64,000 bases of DNA, taken from contig NW_027331337.1 of assembly GCF_022965805.1 (NCBI RefSeq), positions 294,202-358,201 on the forward strand, in the 5' to 3' direction. Each line of letters begins with the position of its first letter. Position 1 is the first letter of the stretch. The notes below the pieces were generated by a model. That model saw only the letters and a list, made by a program, of their open reading frames with translations, was not told where the DNA came from and did no database searches. The translations under genes were made by a program, and so were the position numbers. Below, piece after piece: positions 47,680 to 59,496 of this stretch. Origin of the DNA: Primulina eburnea (Eukaryota > Streptophyta > Magnoliopsida > Lamiales > Gesneriaceae).

Positions 47680-49515
47680 ATGTCGCATACGCCTCGAGAC
47701 AATTGAAGCCACACGAGATCCGATACCCCATTCATGATTTGGAATTGGCGGCTATCGAATTTGCATTAAAGATTTGGCGTCATTATCTCTACGGCAAAAA
47801 ATTTGAGATATTTTCCGATCACAAGAGCTTAAAGTACCTATTTTCTCAATCAGAACTGAATATGAGGTAGCGTAGATGGCTAGATCTTCTGAAAGACTTT
47901 GACTGTGAAATCAAATATTATCCAGGGAAGTCAAATGCAGCAGCAGATGCCTTGAGTCATAAGGTATGTTCTTTGTCCTTATCGACGATAGGTGTTAACA
48001 AGTTAGTTGAAAATTGCTGTACATCTGGATTAGAATTTGATACAGATAGTAAGCCACTACGACTTTTTACGATCTAAGTTGAGCCCAATTTGATTATAAG
48101 GATCAAGGAAGCACAAAGAACTGATCAGAATGTGGAGAAATCAATCCAAATGGTCAGATCAGGGCATGTATCAGAATATCAGGTACGAGATCATGTGTTG
48201 TACGTGAATAACCGTCTAGTTGTGCCAGATGTTGCAGATTTGAGACAGCAGATTCTGACAGAGGCACATTGTAGTCGGTTTAGCATTCATCCTGGTGGCA
48301 GGAAGATGTACAATGACTTGAAGACACGTTCTGGTGGAAACAAATGAAGTCAGACATTGCCGAATTTGTGTCTAAGTGTTTGAACTGCCAACAGGTGAAA
48401 GCTGAGAGGAAGAAGCCTGGTGGATTACTTCAAAGTTTAGCCATTCCAGAATGGAAATGGGATCACATTTCCATGGATTTTGTGACGAAGTTACCATCGA
48501 TCATCGAAAGGCTGTGACGCGATTTGGGTCATTATTGACAGATTGACCAAATCTGCTTGTTTCATTCCGTACAGAATGACGTATAGACAGATCAGATGGC
48601 GGAGATTTATATTCGAGAGGTAGTCAGATTGCATGGAGTGCCGAAGTCTATCGTATCAGATCGTGATCCACGATTCACTTCACACTTCTGGCACAGTTTA
48701 CAGCAGGCCTTAGGTACGACATTACACCTGAGTACTGCTTACCATCCTCAGACAGATGGACAGTCAGAACGGACTATCCAGACATTAGAGGATATGTTGA
48801 GAGCCGTCGTGCTAGATTTTGGCATTGGTTGGCAAGATTCCCTACCTCTTTGCGAATTCTCTTACAATAATAGCTATCAGACGAGTATCGAGATGGCACC
48901 GTTTGAAGCTTTGTATGGCAAGAAGTGCAGATCTCCGCTATACTGGGATGACGTTTCAGAAGTACCAGAACTTGGGCCAGATATGATTCGTGACATGACA
49001 GAGAAGGTAAAAGTTATTCAGAAGAGGATGAAGACAGCACAAGATCGACAAGCAAAGTATGCCAATATCAGACGTAGACCGTTAGTATTCGAGGCAGGAG
49101 ACAGAGTATTTTTGAAAATTTCTCCATTCAGAGGCGTTGTTCGATTTGGCAAACGCGGGAAACTATCTCCTCGATACATTGGTCCTTACGAGATTCTTGA
49201 GAAGATTGGCGATCGAGCTTATCGACTTGCACTTCCTCCTTCTCTATCCGGAATACATGACGTGTTTCATGTATCAATGTTACGAAGATATATGCCAGAA
49301 TTTTCTCATGTCATTCAACCTGACGAAGCTGAACTTGATCAGACATTTGAGCTACGTAGGAACAACCGATACAGATTCTTGATCGGAAAGAAAAGAAGCT
49401 CAGAACAAAGATATTCCACTTAGTGAAAGTTCAGTGGAGTCGTCATGGCATCGAAGAAGCGACATGGGAGACAGAAGCCAACATGCGACAGAAACACCCC
49501 GAATTATTTCAATAA
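47680..49515 (+). pseudogene. pol: gypsy-B RNase H, integrase and chromodomain (broken, 3' half of Gag-Pol)
   Basis: It resumes within RNase H at [20 protein letters not shown]. About 140 residues present in gypsy-C between KCEFWL and this point are missing. An in-frame TAG follows LNMR (47868-47870). The integrase zinc region ([18 protein letters not shown], then CLNCQQ) covers about 48260-48400 with a frame shift near 48330. The catalytic core spans about 48470-48780 with a further shift near 48500: SMDF near 48473, SDRDPRF near 48656 and QTDGQSERT near 48750. Another shift near 49345 precedes the chromodomain, whose residues [16 protein letters not shown] are readable to the stop at 49513-49515. 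It is not a functional gene. Confidence 0.92.
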
Positions 49516-49616
49516 TGTAAGTATTGATCTAACTTTGATATTATTACTTTTGATGCTTTCATTGATAGAATGATATGCGATTTCGAGGGCGAAATCATTT
49601 CTTAGAGGGGGAGAAA
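49516..49616 (+). other. gypsy-B 3' untranslated region and polypurine tract
   Basis: GATTTCGAGGGCGAAATC (49579-49596) is followed by AGAGGGGGAGAAA (49604-49616), abutting the 3' LTR. The layout is the same as in the Gag-only element and gypsy-C. Confidence 0.85.
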
Positions 49617-50864
49617 TGTAAGGCTCGAAGATTAGTTATCATAATAAGATGGATTTGTTGATAATTAAGATGACTGTAGATGTATTTTATTGGACTAGAA
49701 AAGAAAGGAAAAGGTACAATAAAGATGAGGATCAACCAAAAGAAATGAGGAGAGTCGAAGCTCCCAGCGCACATGCGCGAAGATATGCGCGCACATGCGC
49801 GTGAATTCCATTAGCCTCGGCGCACATGCGCGAGACAATGCGCGCATAGACGCGATGCATCCAGCAGCTATGGCGCACAATGCGCGAGTTTAGTCACGAA
49901 TATGCGCGGTCGGTCCAGAAGCTTGGGCGCATATGCGCGAAAGGAACGGCGCATATGCGCGAGGTGTTGGATTGCCGAGACCGTAGGTCTCGCGCCATGC
50001 GCGAGTGATGCGCGCATATGCGCGAGATGTGTGCGTCAAAAGAGTCTTGAACCATGCAATATATATATAGAGGTGGCACGAATTCTTCTCATTCCAGCCA
50101 GAGTCGACGCTTTCAGAGGAAGGAGATTCTTGTTCTTAGGTTCTCTAAATTATGCTTTGGCAAGATTTAGCAATCCAAATTCCAAATCCGACTGCGGTTT
50201 TAAGCTCCTCACTTATTATCTACAAAGTGATGTAAGTTTTATGTAATTTCAACAAGTTTCGAAATTCAGATGTTTGGGAAATTAGAATATGATAGTTATA
50301 TTGTGTTCTTGATGTATTGAGCATGATATATCGTAAACGGATCGAAGAACGGATGTCATATGCAATTGTTACAATTTTTATAGCATGTTTAGAACTAAAT
50401 ATGCAGATTTTGGGTACTATGACATGTTTTGGATGAATATTGTATTGGATTATGATTGAGAATAGATAGTGTTGATATCTGTGAGAATTTGATTGACCGG
50501 TATAGAGAATTACGTCGTTATGCCGTCGAAATGTATTGAGATCACGTAGTGACTTGGATATATGTTGGTTTAGATGAGAAATTGATAGAGTGCGTATCAA
50601 CATTTACATTTCAGATTCAATTTGGCGACCGTGACAGCGATTCTACGACGAAAGGTATAGTACATGTTTTGTTTGGGGAATCACGACTCAAATAAGATCA
50701 CATTTAAGTTTCCCAACCAAAATCACATACTTGTTTTATTGTTCATACCTTGATATGATTATGATTATTATAGATTTGTTTATAGAACTTATATGCAGAT
50801 CTTGCTATGCTATGTTTACAGATCATGTAGCATTGCATTATGCTTGTTTACAGATTGTGTATTC
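49617..50864 (+). repeat. 3' LTR of gypsy-B, first part (U3 and start of R)
   Basis: It begins TGTAAGGCTCGAAGATT, unlike the 5' LTR (TGTAATGCCCTAG). The first 500 bp are unrelated to the 5' LTR, while from about 50220 (CTACAAAGTGATG) the two match closely. It is interrupted at 50864 by a solo copia LTR and continues at 61441. Confidence 0.9.
49767..50068 (+). promoter_or_regulatory. GCGCAYATGCGC palindrome cluster and TATA box, gypsy-B 3' LTR
   Basis: About ten sites of the type GCGCACATGCGCG or GCGCATATGCGCG lie between 49767 and 50026, some degenerate (for example near 49843 and 49872). CAATATATATATAGAGG (50058-50074) follows as a TATA box. The position matches the 5' LTR cluster at 33956-34182, but the palindrome sequence is different. 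Confidence 0.65.
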
Positions 50865-52804
50865 TGTTAGAGTAGGTGCCCGTCGAGCCAAGTGTTGGCC
50901 GAGTGTTCACAATGAAACTCTATGTATAAGCAATCTTTATTTTAATAATATTTGAATTTATTAATTTGGCGCATCTTTATCTTTATACCCATGCTAGTTG
51001 CATAGATAAAGTCCTTGAATATACAAATAGTAGAAAGAATATGAGATGCTCATATGATGAGTATCATGAAACTCATATTTGGAATACTGTATATTCTAAA
51101 CCGTTCCTAGTCGATTCAGCCGCCACTAAGAAGGATAAAGGCCGCTCGAGTTAGAGACTAGTATCTGCGATGTGAGTACCATGTTTCATTGGTAGGGGAC
51201 ATTGTGATGTCCGAGCATGCAGATAGGTGCTCCTGGTAGAGTGCACTGAACAACCCTCCATAAAAGGACTTTCCAAGTGGTTCTCACTTATCGAGTGGAA
51301 AAGTCCTGGTTTATGGTTGTACACAATTAGTCCTTATGACCCGGGACAACATTGAGACTCTATGTGCTAGCGTTTCACTTTGACTTGTTTACCGACTCTT
51401 ATGGGGTCATTAGGTGGCAAGGTTGGGTGTTACGGCGAAACATATAGGAGTCGATGCATTGTAGTCGGGGATTCACCGCTTACCTTCGGGTATGGATATC
51501 CTATGTGTTTTTCATGTATATGTGGGTTGAAATCTCTGATCAGAGTATGGTGGTAATTATGAAAGGGGTTTCATAGATTACACCATCGATGCAACCACAA
51601 CATGACACATAGTATCGATTCATTGACAACTCTCGATAAACCAATAGTTGTCGAATCGGTCGGGATATATGAGTTGAAGGGACCGTACTGTACGCTAACC
51701 ATAATTGAATGGTTCTTGCAGGCACTATCATGTGATACCTAGGGAATCACGTAAGCGATGCTGCTAGGCGTTTAACGTGATTGGTTGGGTACTATCAGAC
51801 TTGAGTTCTGACGTTCTTACTATCAAGGAGTTGATAAGTAAGAATGGAGCAATTGGGGTATGCTCGTATAAGGACATGTTTAGTCCGAATCACATGGAGA
51901 TGTGAACCCACGGCTAGTTGTATCAATGAACCATTGAGGGCCACACAAGTACTGGCTTTGTAAATCCCGATGAGAAGTAAAATAGTTCAATGTGTTGAAC
52001 GGCTTATAAATGTGTTTATAAGCGTTAAGAAAAATAGAAGTATGACTTCTAAGAGAGAAATATAAATTTTAATTTATGGAAGTGTTCCTAAGATTAAAAT
52101 TTGGCCAAGTAAATAATGTAGTTGAAAATTGTGATTTTCATAAACATTATTGGGGACTAAATTAAATTAATTCAAGTGTTGAATTAATTAAACACTAGTG
52201 GACCTAGTAGAGTCCAAATAATTAAAAATAATTCAAGTGTTGAATTAATAATATTGAGTCTTGTAGAGCTCAATTAAAATAATTATTTAACTAGTGGGAC
52301 TTGAATAAATTCAAGTAGTATTTAATTAATCTCAAATGTGTTTGAGATAATTAAAATTTAGTCCATGGTTTTTAATGTGTTAAAAACCATATTATATATG
52401 CATGACATGCTAGGGTTTGCATGCTTGGGAGGTGAAGAGACTTTGAATATTTTTTAATAAAATAATGCATGGCATGGGGATCAACTTTTTCACTTTTCCC
52501 ACACCCAAGTCTAGACTTTACTCCCTCATTCCAACCTTGTCTTGGCCGAAATTTTCTAGTCTTTCTCTCCCAAAAATTCTTCTCTCTTTTGTTCTTCAAG
52601 TGTTGGAGAATAAAAGATTTCTCATTGAAAAATCCTCTTGATTTTTCTAGTGCAAATCAAGAGGGGTTTTACATAGCTTGTGGTGGGCTTGATTTTGAAG
52701 GAAAGGAAGTTGGAGGCTTGTAGATCTTCAACCTTGAAGAGCTTTGTTGTTTACAACAAAGTTGGTGCCATACATCAACCTCAAGAGGTTGATAGGTAAT
52801 TTTC
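50865..52804 (+). repeat. copia-3 solo LTR, first part
   Basis: It begins TGTTAGAGTAGGTGCCC after the flank TATTC (50860-50864). It lacks the 81-bp duplication and so is subfamily A, like copia-0. It is broken by gypsy-C at 52805, with the target duplication TTTTC (52800-52804), and continues to 61435. There is no internal copia region, so this is a solo LTR left by LTR-LTR recombination. Confidence 0.92.
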
Positions 52805-54618
52805 TGTGGGGACCCGGGCTCTAACTCAATTCTTTTGGGATTTAATTGGATCTTTGTTCGAAAATGTGGGTCAAAAATTTGCTTTTAACATTAATTCAAA
52901 TGTATAGATAAAGCATAACATATCGTTAACTGAAATAAACAACATAATGTACATACATATCTGTCTAGTACAACCATACACTAGTGTTCGAATCTCAAAT
53001 ACAAACATAAGTAGTACAAGGTTCATAAGAAAACACTAGTGATCTGCAATGCCCGAGATCTCCACGCTATCATCATCTCTCATCTAGCTCGTGACCCCGA
53101 TCCTGCCCCACCTGTTTCCATGCACACATACAGACACGACAACAGCCGGATAACTCCGGTGAGAACATATCCCAGTATAAATCATGGATGCATGCAATGT
53201 CATAATCATGTACAATGCATAACATAAATCAAGTAACATGAATATACATCTAAACATGTAGTAGAATACAAATCTGTATTCGACAATTCACATCTTGACT
53301 CGACTCTTTTCTAATCTAGGGATCCTGGTGTGAATAAGACGGTTTGTCACCTACCCAACCACTCTGGGCAACGGTACGTCTTATTCCTAGACTTCGGTCA
53401 ACTCTGTATCGAGGGTCTACACATATAGCAAATCTGCTCCTATGCGTCGATACACCGAAACGTCTAGTTTTGGCAAGTCTGCCAATCTCTCCTATCTTAG
53501 GACTCGAATATAAATCAATAAACAAGGCATTACATAATCAATGTAATAACAATCTAGTATGTGATTTAGGGAAACTCGTATCAAATCTGAATCGAGTTGT
53601 GCAATCCCGTGACCACATGAATTATACCTTTCTTGTCGAATCGTCTGTCGAGATCTCTAATTCAATGTCAAACCTGTCACCTCAAATCTGAAACGGCAAT
53701 GTGTAGACACCCAATATCAATCTCTAACTCAAAGCAACATATATGCCAATCAATAATAAATCTAGGTACAAATCTACGGCATAACAGCGTATTCTCGCAA
53801 TACCGATCAACTCAATCTCAACAAACAATATATACTATAGCCACAACTCATAATATACTCATCAACACAATATAATATGCTCAATTCTTCCAATCAATAT
53901 CAATATATATGCTGGAAATTCGCAAGGCTCGTATACGATGTCCGAAAATCGATCTGATAACAAATATACGATGCTCTATATATCAAGAACATATATTCGC
54001 AACAAAATCATAAGTTCCCCAACATCCACAATCTGAATCATGCTGGAATTATATCAAACTTACGTCACTTTGTAGCCGTCAATGCAAGGAACACAAATCT
54101 TACCTCAGAATTAAAATCGGATAACCGGAAATAGCAAAATCTCAAGTGCAAAGATCAAAAGAATGAAAGCTTCTCCCAAATCCTCTCTCGGTTCTAAGTT
54201 CTGAAATCTGAAGAATGAGATGTCATGCCAAGGTTTATATATCACATGCCATGTGTCAATACGAAATTCAAAGGTGGCAATCTCGCATGCAGACCGCGGG
54301 TGCGGTGTCTCAAGAGCGCGGGTGCGCTATGCTCACGGCGAATTCACCAAAAATTGCAACACTATGACCGCGGGTGCGGTCCTTACATAACCGCGGGTGC
54401 GGTCTCACACCGCGGGGGCGGTCACGCTATCACCGCGGGTGCGGTGTCTGTTCGCACAAAACTCATTTTTTTCTATCTTTACACTGCGGGTGCGGTGATA
54501 TTAATACCGCAGGTGCGGTCTTGTCTCGGCCATGCTTACTCAAACTCACATTTTTCATGTCATGCATAATCCTCTTCAACCCTCACATCGATGACACGGA
54601 TAATTCTCGAGCCTTACA
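52805..54618 (-). repeat. 3' LTR of gypsy-C (1814 bp)
   Basis: On the minus strand it runs from TGTAAGGCTCGAGAATT (54618) to GGGTCCCCACA (52805). It holds the palindrome cluster 54292-54520, the TATA-like run near 54233-54242, and a hairpin-3 counterpart near 53114-53146 that is weaker here (GTTTCC for GTTGCC). Confidence 0.94.
54233..54520 (-). promoter_or_regulatory. ACCGCGGGTGCGGT palindrome cluster and TATA box, gypsy-C 3' LTR
   Basis: Eight sites lie at 54292-54306, 54314-54327 (AGCGCGGGTGCGCT, both arms changed), 54366-54381, 54390-54403, 54408-54422, 54431-54444, about 54482-54495 and about 54506-54519. The TATA-like sequence (54233-54242) lies downstream in element orientation. The 5' LTR has the same cluster at about 60973-61200, next to TATA near 60914-60923. 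Confidence 0.68.
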
Positions 54619-54718
54619 TTTCTCCCCCTCTTAGACAAGAGTTCTTCCTCGAACTCATAACAACTTAATCAATCATAGTAAAGGAAGAAATGACAATAGA
54701 ACTGAAAGAAAACTCACA
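54619..54718 (-). other. gypsy-C 3' untranslated region and polypurine tract
   Basis: On the minus strand GAGTTCGAGGAAGAACTC (about 54638-54655) precedes AAGAGGGGGAGAAA (54619-54632) at the LTR edge. The short inverted repeat keeps its symmetry although its sequence differs from gypsy-B. Confidence 0.85.
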
Positions 54719-57700
54719 TCATACAAATAGCTCGGGATGCCTCTGTCTCATCTCAGACTCTGTCTCCCAAGTTGCTTCCTCGATGCCATTACGATTCCAT
54801 TGAACCTTCACCAGCGGAATAGTCTTGGTTCTAAGCTTCTTTTCCTTCCGATCCAAAATCTGTATCGGTTGCTCGACGTAGCTCAAAGTCTGATCTAACT
54901 CGGCTTCGTCAGGTTGAATGACATGAGAATCATCCGGCATGTATCTGCGCAACATCGATACATGAAAAACATCATGTATACCGGATAGTGAAGGAGGAAG
55001 AGCAAGTCTGTAAGCTCGATCGCCAATCTTCTCAAGAATCTCATACGGACCGACGTATCTAGGAGACAACTTTCCTCGCTTGCCAAATCTGACAACGCCT
55101 CTGAAAGGTGAAATCTTCAAAAATACTCTGTCTCCCTGTTCGAATACTAACGGTCTACGTCTAATATTGGCGTACTTCGCTTGCCTATCCTGTGCCGTTT
55201 TCATTCGTTTTTGAATGATCTTCACTTTTTCTGTCATCTTACGAATCATATCAGGCCCTAACTCTGGTACCTCAGAAATATCATCCCAGTACAACGGAGA
55301 TCTGCACTTCTTTCCGTATAAAGCTTCGAACGATGCCATCTCAATGCTAGTCTGATAGCTGTTGTTGTATGAAAACTCACACAACGGCAATGAATCTTGC
55401 CAACTAGTACCAAAGTCTAGTACTACAGCTCTCAGCATATCCTCTAAAGTCTGGATAGTCCGTTCTGACTGTCCGTCTGTCTGGGGATGATAAGCAGTGC
55501 TCAGGTGTAAAGTCGTACCCAAAGCCTGCTGCAAGCTGTGCCAAAAGTGAGAAGTGAATCGTGGATCTCGATCTGATACTATCGACTTCGGCACACCATG
55601 CAATCTGACGACCTCTCTGACATACAACGCTGCCATCTGATCATGTCGATAAGTCATCCTGTACGGAATAAAGCACGCTGATTTGGTCAGTCTGTCTATC
55701 ACAACCCAAATCGCGTCACAGCCCCGCGAAGATCGAGGTAACTTCGTCACGAAGTCCATGGAAATGTGGTCCCATTTCCATTCAGGAACAGACAAACTCT
55801 GAAGTAAACCTCCGGGCTTCTTTCTCTCTGCCTTCACCTGCTGGCAATTCAGGCACTTAGACACAAATTCTGCAATGTCTGTCTTCATCTGCTTCCACCA
55901 GAATTGTGTCTTCAAGTCATTGTACATCTTCCTGCCACCAGGATGAATGCTGAACCGACTACAGTGTGCTTCCGACATGATCTGTCGTCTCAAATCTGAA
56001 ATCTCTGGCACCACTAAGCGGTTATTCACATACAGAACAGAATCTCTGACCTGATATTCTGATATATGACCAGCTCTGACCATATCAATCGATCTCTGCA
56101 CGCTCGGATCAGTTCTTTGTGCTTCTTTGATCCTCGAAATCAAGTCTGGCTCAATCTGAATCGCAGCAAGTCGCAACGGTCTACTCTCTGTATTAAATGT
56201 CAATCCAGACAAGCAACAATCTTCTACTAAACTCGATACACCTACAGTCGACAAGGACAAAGAACATACCTTTCGACTCAAGGCGTCTGCCGCTGCATTC
56301 GACTTTCCTGGATGGTACTTGATCTCGCAATCAAAATCTTTCAGCAGATCAAGCCATCGTCGCTGCCTCATATTCAACTCTGACTGAGAAAAGAGATATT
56401 TCAGGCTCTTGTGATCGGAATAGATCTCAAATTTCTCGCCATACAGATAATGACGTCAGATCTTCAAAGCAAAGACAATCGCCGCCAATTCAAGATCATG
56501 AATCGGGTAACGAGTCTCGTGCGGTTTCAGCTGTCTAGAGGCGTACGCTATCACGTGCCCTTGCTGCATAAGAACACATCCAAGCCCTCTGTGAGATGCA
56601 TCACAATATACAACGAACTCACCTGTACCTGATGGAATCGTCAAGACAGGCGCACTAGTCAGCCTCTTCTTCAGCTCAACAAAACTGGCTTCACAATCTT
56701 CGGACCACACAAATGGCATATTCTTCTGTGTCAACTGGGTAATCGGCTTCGCTATACTGGAGAAGTCTCGAATAAAACGTCGATAATACCGGGCTAGACC
56801 CATGAAACTGCGTATCTCAGGCACAGAAGTCGGTCTCGGCTAACTGATCACAGCCTCAACTTTACTCGGATCTACCGCAATACCATCTCCAGATATAATA
56901 TGTCCCAAAAAGACAACCTGTCGCAACCAGAATTCACACTTGGACAGTTTAGCATACAACTGCTCCTGTCGCAAAGTCTTCAGCACAATTCTCAGATGAT
57001 CTGCATGCTCAGTCAAACTCTTCGAATACACCAAAATATCATCAATAAACACAATCACAAAATCATCTAAATATCTCTGAAAAATGCGGTTCATCAAACT
57101 CATAAACACCGCAGGTGCATTCGTCAAACCGAAAGGCATAACAACAAACTCGTAGTGTCCATACCTGGTTCGGAATGCAGTCTTCGAAATATCAACATCT
57201 CTAACTCTAAGTTGATGATACCCTGATCTCAAATCAATCTTCGAATATACCGAAGATCCCTGTAACTGGTCAAATAAGTCGTCGATGCGAGGCAACGGAT
57301 ACTTATTCTTCACGGTCGCCTTGTTCAACTGCCTATAATCAATACACAGTCGCATCGAACCATCTTTCTTTCTAACAAAAAGCACCGGAGCACCCCAAGG
57401 TGATACACTGGGTCTGATATATCCCTTGGACAGAAGATCCTCCAACTGTGCTTTCAACTCTTTCAGCTCTATCGGTGCCATCCTATATGGAGCTCTCGAA
57501 ATAGGAACAGAACCCGGCATAAGATCTATGCTGAAATCAACCTCTCGAATCGGAGGTAATCCTGGAATCTCATCAGGAAAAACATCTGCAAACTCGCAAA
57601 CCACTGGCAGATCTGCCAATGCTGGGCTCGACTTCAGTAGATCTACTGAATATACGAGAAAGCCCTCTGCTCCTCTCTGAAGCAATCTACTCATAGTCAG

Positions 57701-59239
57701 AACAGATACTAAGGGAATCCGAGATCTGGAACCCTTGCCGTAAAATTTCCATTCATCTATCAGTTCAGGTCTGAATCTGACAATCTTGTGGAAACAATCT
57801 ACCGTGGCTCTGTACTTGGTCAACATGTCAATACCAACTATACAGTCAAAATCAGCTAAACCAAGTACTACACAATCAAGATCAATCTCATGCCCCTCAA
57901 ACTGAAGCATACAGTGTCTAACAGTAGTCACAGATATCAAACCACTTCCCAACGGAGAAGCTATAGACACTACTGTCGACATCGACTCAACAGGCAATGA
58001 ATGTCTCAATGCAAAATGTTCAGATATGAATGTATGAGATGCCCCTGTGTCTATCAACACATATGCAGGATAACCGCAAAGAAAACAGTTACCTGCAATG
58101 ACGTCATCTGGCGCCTCCTGCGCCTGCTCCTCTGTCAGGGCAAAAACACGTGCCTGCTGTCGGGGAGGCTGACTCACCGTCTGACTACCTCCTGGCCTCT
58201 GCTGTGTCTGTGTGGAGGGTGGCTGAAAGGAGTGTACCGAAGATGCCTGTCTCTCCATCTGTGGCGCTGGTGCTGATGATCCTGTACTCTGGAATCGTGA
58301 TGCACCTCTCTGGGGACAAACTCTGGCAAAGTGTCCCTGTTGCCTACAGATGTTGCAGCGTCCCAGAACTCCTTGACACTGCTCCGTCGCATGTCGCCCT
58401 CCGCATGAACCACAGTATGCACCACTATAATCTGACCCCTGACCTCTCTGTCGAGATCCACCCGAACTCGAGGAACTGCTCCCGGATTTCTTAAATTGTT
58501 TGCCTTTAGCCTTTAGAAATTCCTTTTTACCACTACCACTAGCAACGCTGTCAAAACGAGGAGGAGGTGGTGGAAACTGTACGGTAGTAGGCTGTGGCGG
58601 TCTCTGCCCCTGAACACCGTAGGAAGCTCCTCGCTGCCTGATCAAGCCAGCCTCTGCTCCCTTTGCTCGGTTCAGTGCCTCCGAAAAAGTACTAGGACGG
58701 CCCGTGTTCACCAAAGTAAAGACATCGGGATTCAGTCCGTTGATGAACTGATCGGCCACTGCCTCGTCATTTCCGGCCACATGCGGTGCAAATCGTAACA
58801 ACGCAGAAAATTTAGCAACATACTCCTCGATGTTCCACTGTCCCTGCTTCAGATTCGCAAATTCAGCTCCCTTATCTTTCCGGTAGGAAACGGGAAAGAA
58901 GCGCTGATAGAACTCATCTTTGAAGACTTTCCACGTGATATCAATGCCTCGGTGCTCCAAGGCTCTCTTCGTAGTCAACCACCAGCTCTTTGCAACCTCT
59001 TGCATCTGATGCCCTATCAGCTTCACACGTCGTTCGTCAGTGTAAGCCAAGGACTCGAATAACATCTCAATATCATCAAGCCAGCTCTCGCACTCTACTG
59101 CACTCTCTGTGCCTTTCAGAGTAGGCGGATGGAAAGACTGGAATCTTTTCAATAAAGTCTCCATCGGCGTAGCGGTAACATCCATCTGTGCACCTGATGT
59201 GCTACCCTGATCTGGCTGTGGCACTCGTCTAGGCGGCAT
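54719..59239 (-). pseudogene. gag-pol: gypsy-C Gag-Pol polyprotein (1506 codons plus stop, two internal stop codons)
   Basis: One uninterrupted frame encodes every step of the replication cycle: particle, polyprotein cleavage, DNA synthesis and integration. I place the start at the ATG at 59237-59239 ([13 protein letters not shown]) by analogy with gypsy-A and gypsy-B; the frame is open upstream into the leader. Gag spans about residues 20-200. Knuckles [13 protein letters not shown] and [14 protein letters not shown] lie near 275-307. Protease has [10 protein letters not shown], Asp 397. RT has FIDD with Asp 733-734. RNase H starts about 830 ([12 protein letters not shown]). The integrase zinc region is followed by core residues Asp 1162, Asp 1223 and Glu 1259, a D,D35E spacing. 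The chromodomain ends the protein ([16 protein letters not shown]). Codons 800 (TAG) and 928 (TGA) replace expected Trp codons. Otherwise it is full length. Confidence 0.95.
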
Positions 59240-59496
59240 AAATCTGATCATAAAACTGATTAGTACATAATCAATGTCATCTGTCTCAGCCCTCCTCTGA
59301 TCATAACCTCTGATCGAGAATCGGTTCTGATTCAGGCTTGAAATGCTGTAAATCAATTCAGATAATACAACACAACATATAATAGGGAAAGCAATAAAGC
59401 ATGCTAGCATCTCAAAAGCAAGGAAGATGACTCGATCTACCCCGCTCATTCTATTCTATCTCAGTCTACAGAACCTACTGCTCTGATACCATCTGT
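59240..59496 (-). other. gypsy-C leader and primer-binding site
   Basis: TGGTATCAGAG on the minus strand (59481-59491) lies 5 bp inside the LTR. The leader matches gypsy-A and gypsy-B. The 70 open codons upstream of the Gag ATG vary between copies and are probably untranslated. Confidence 0.85.

Noticed and set aside
59240..59449. N-terminal extension of gypsy-C Gag (70 residues, hydrophobic stretch [16 protein letters not shown])
   Set aside because: The leader is not open at this position in gypsy-A and gypsy-B, and all three share MPPRR as the conserved start. The extension is probably untranslated leader.
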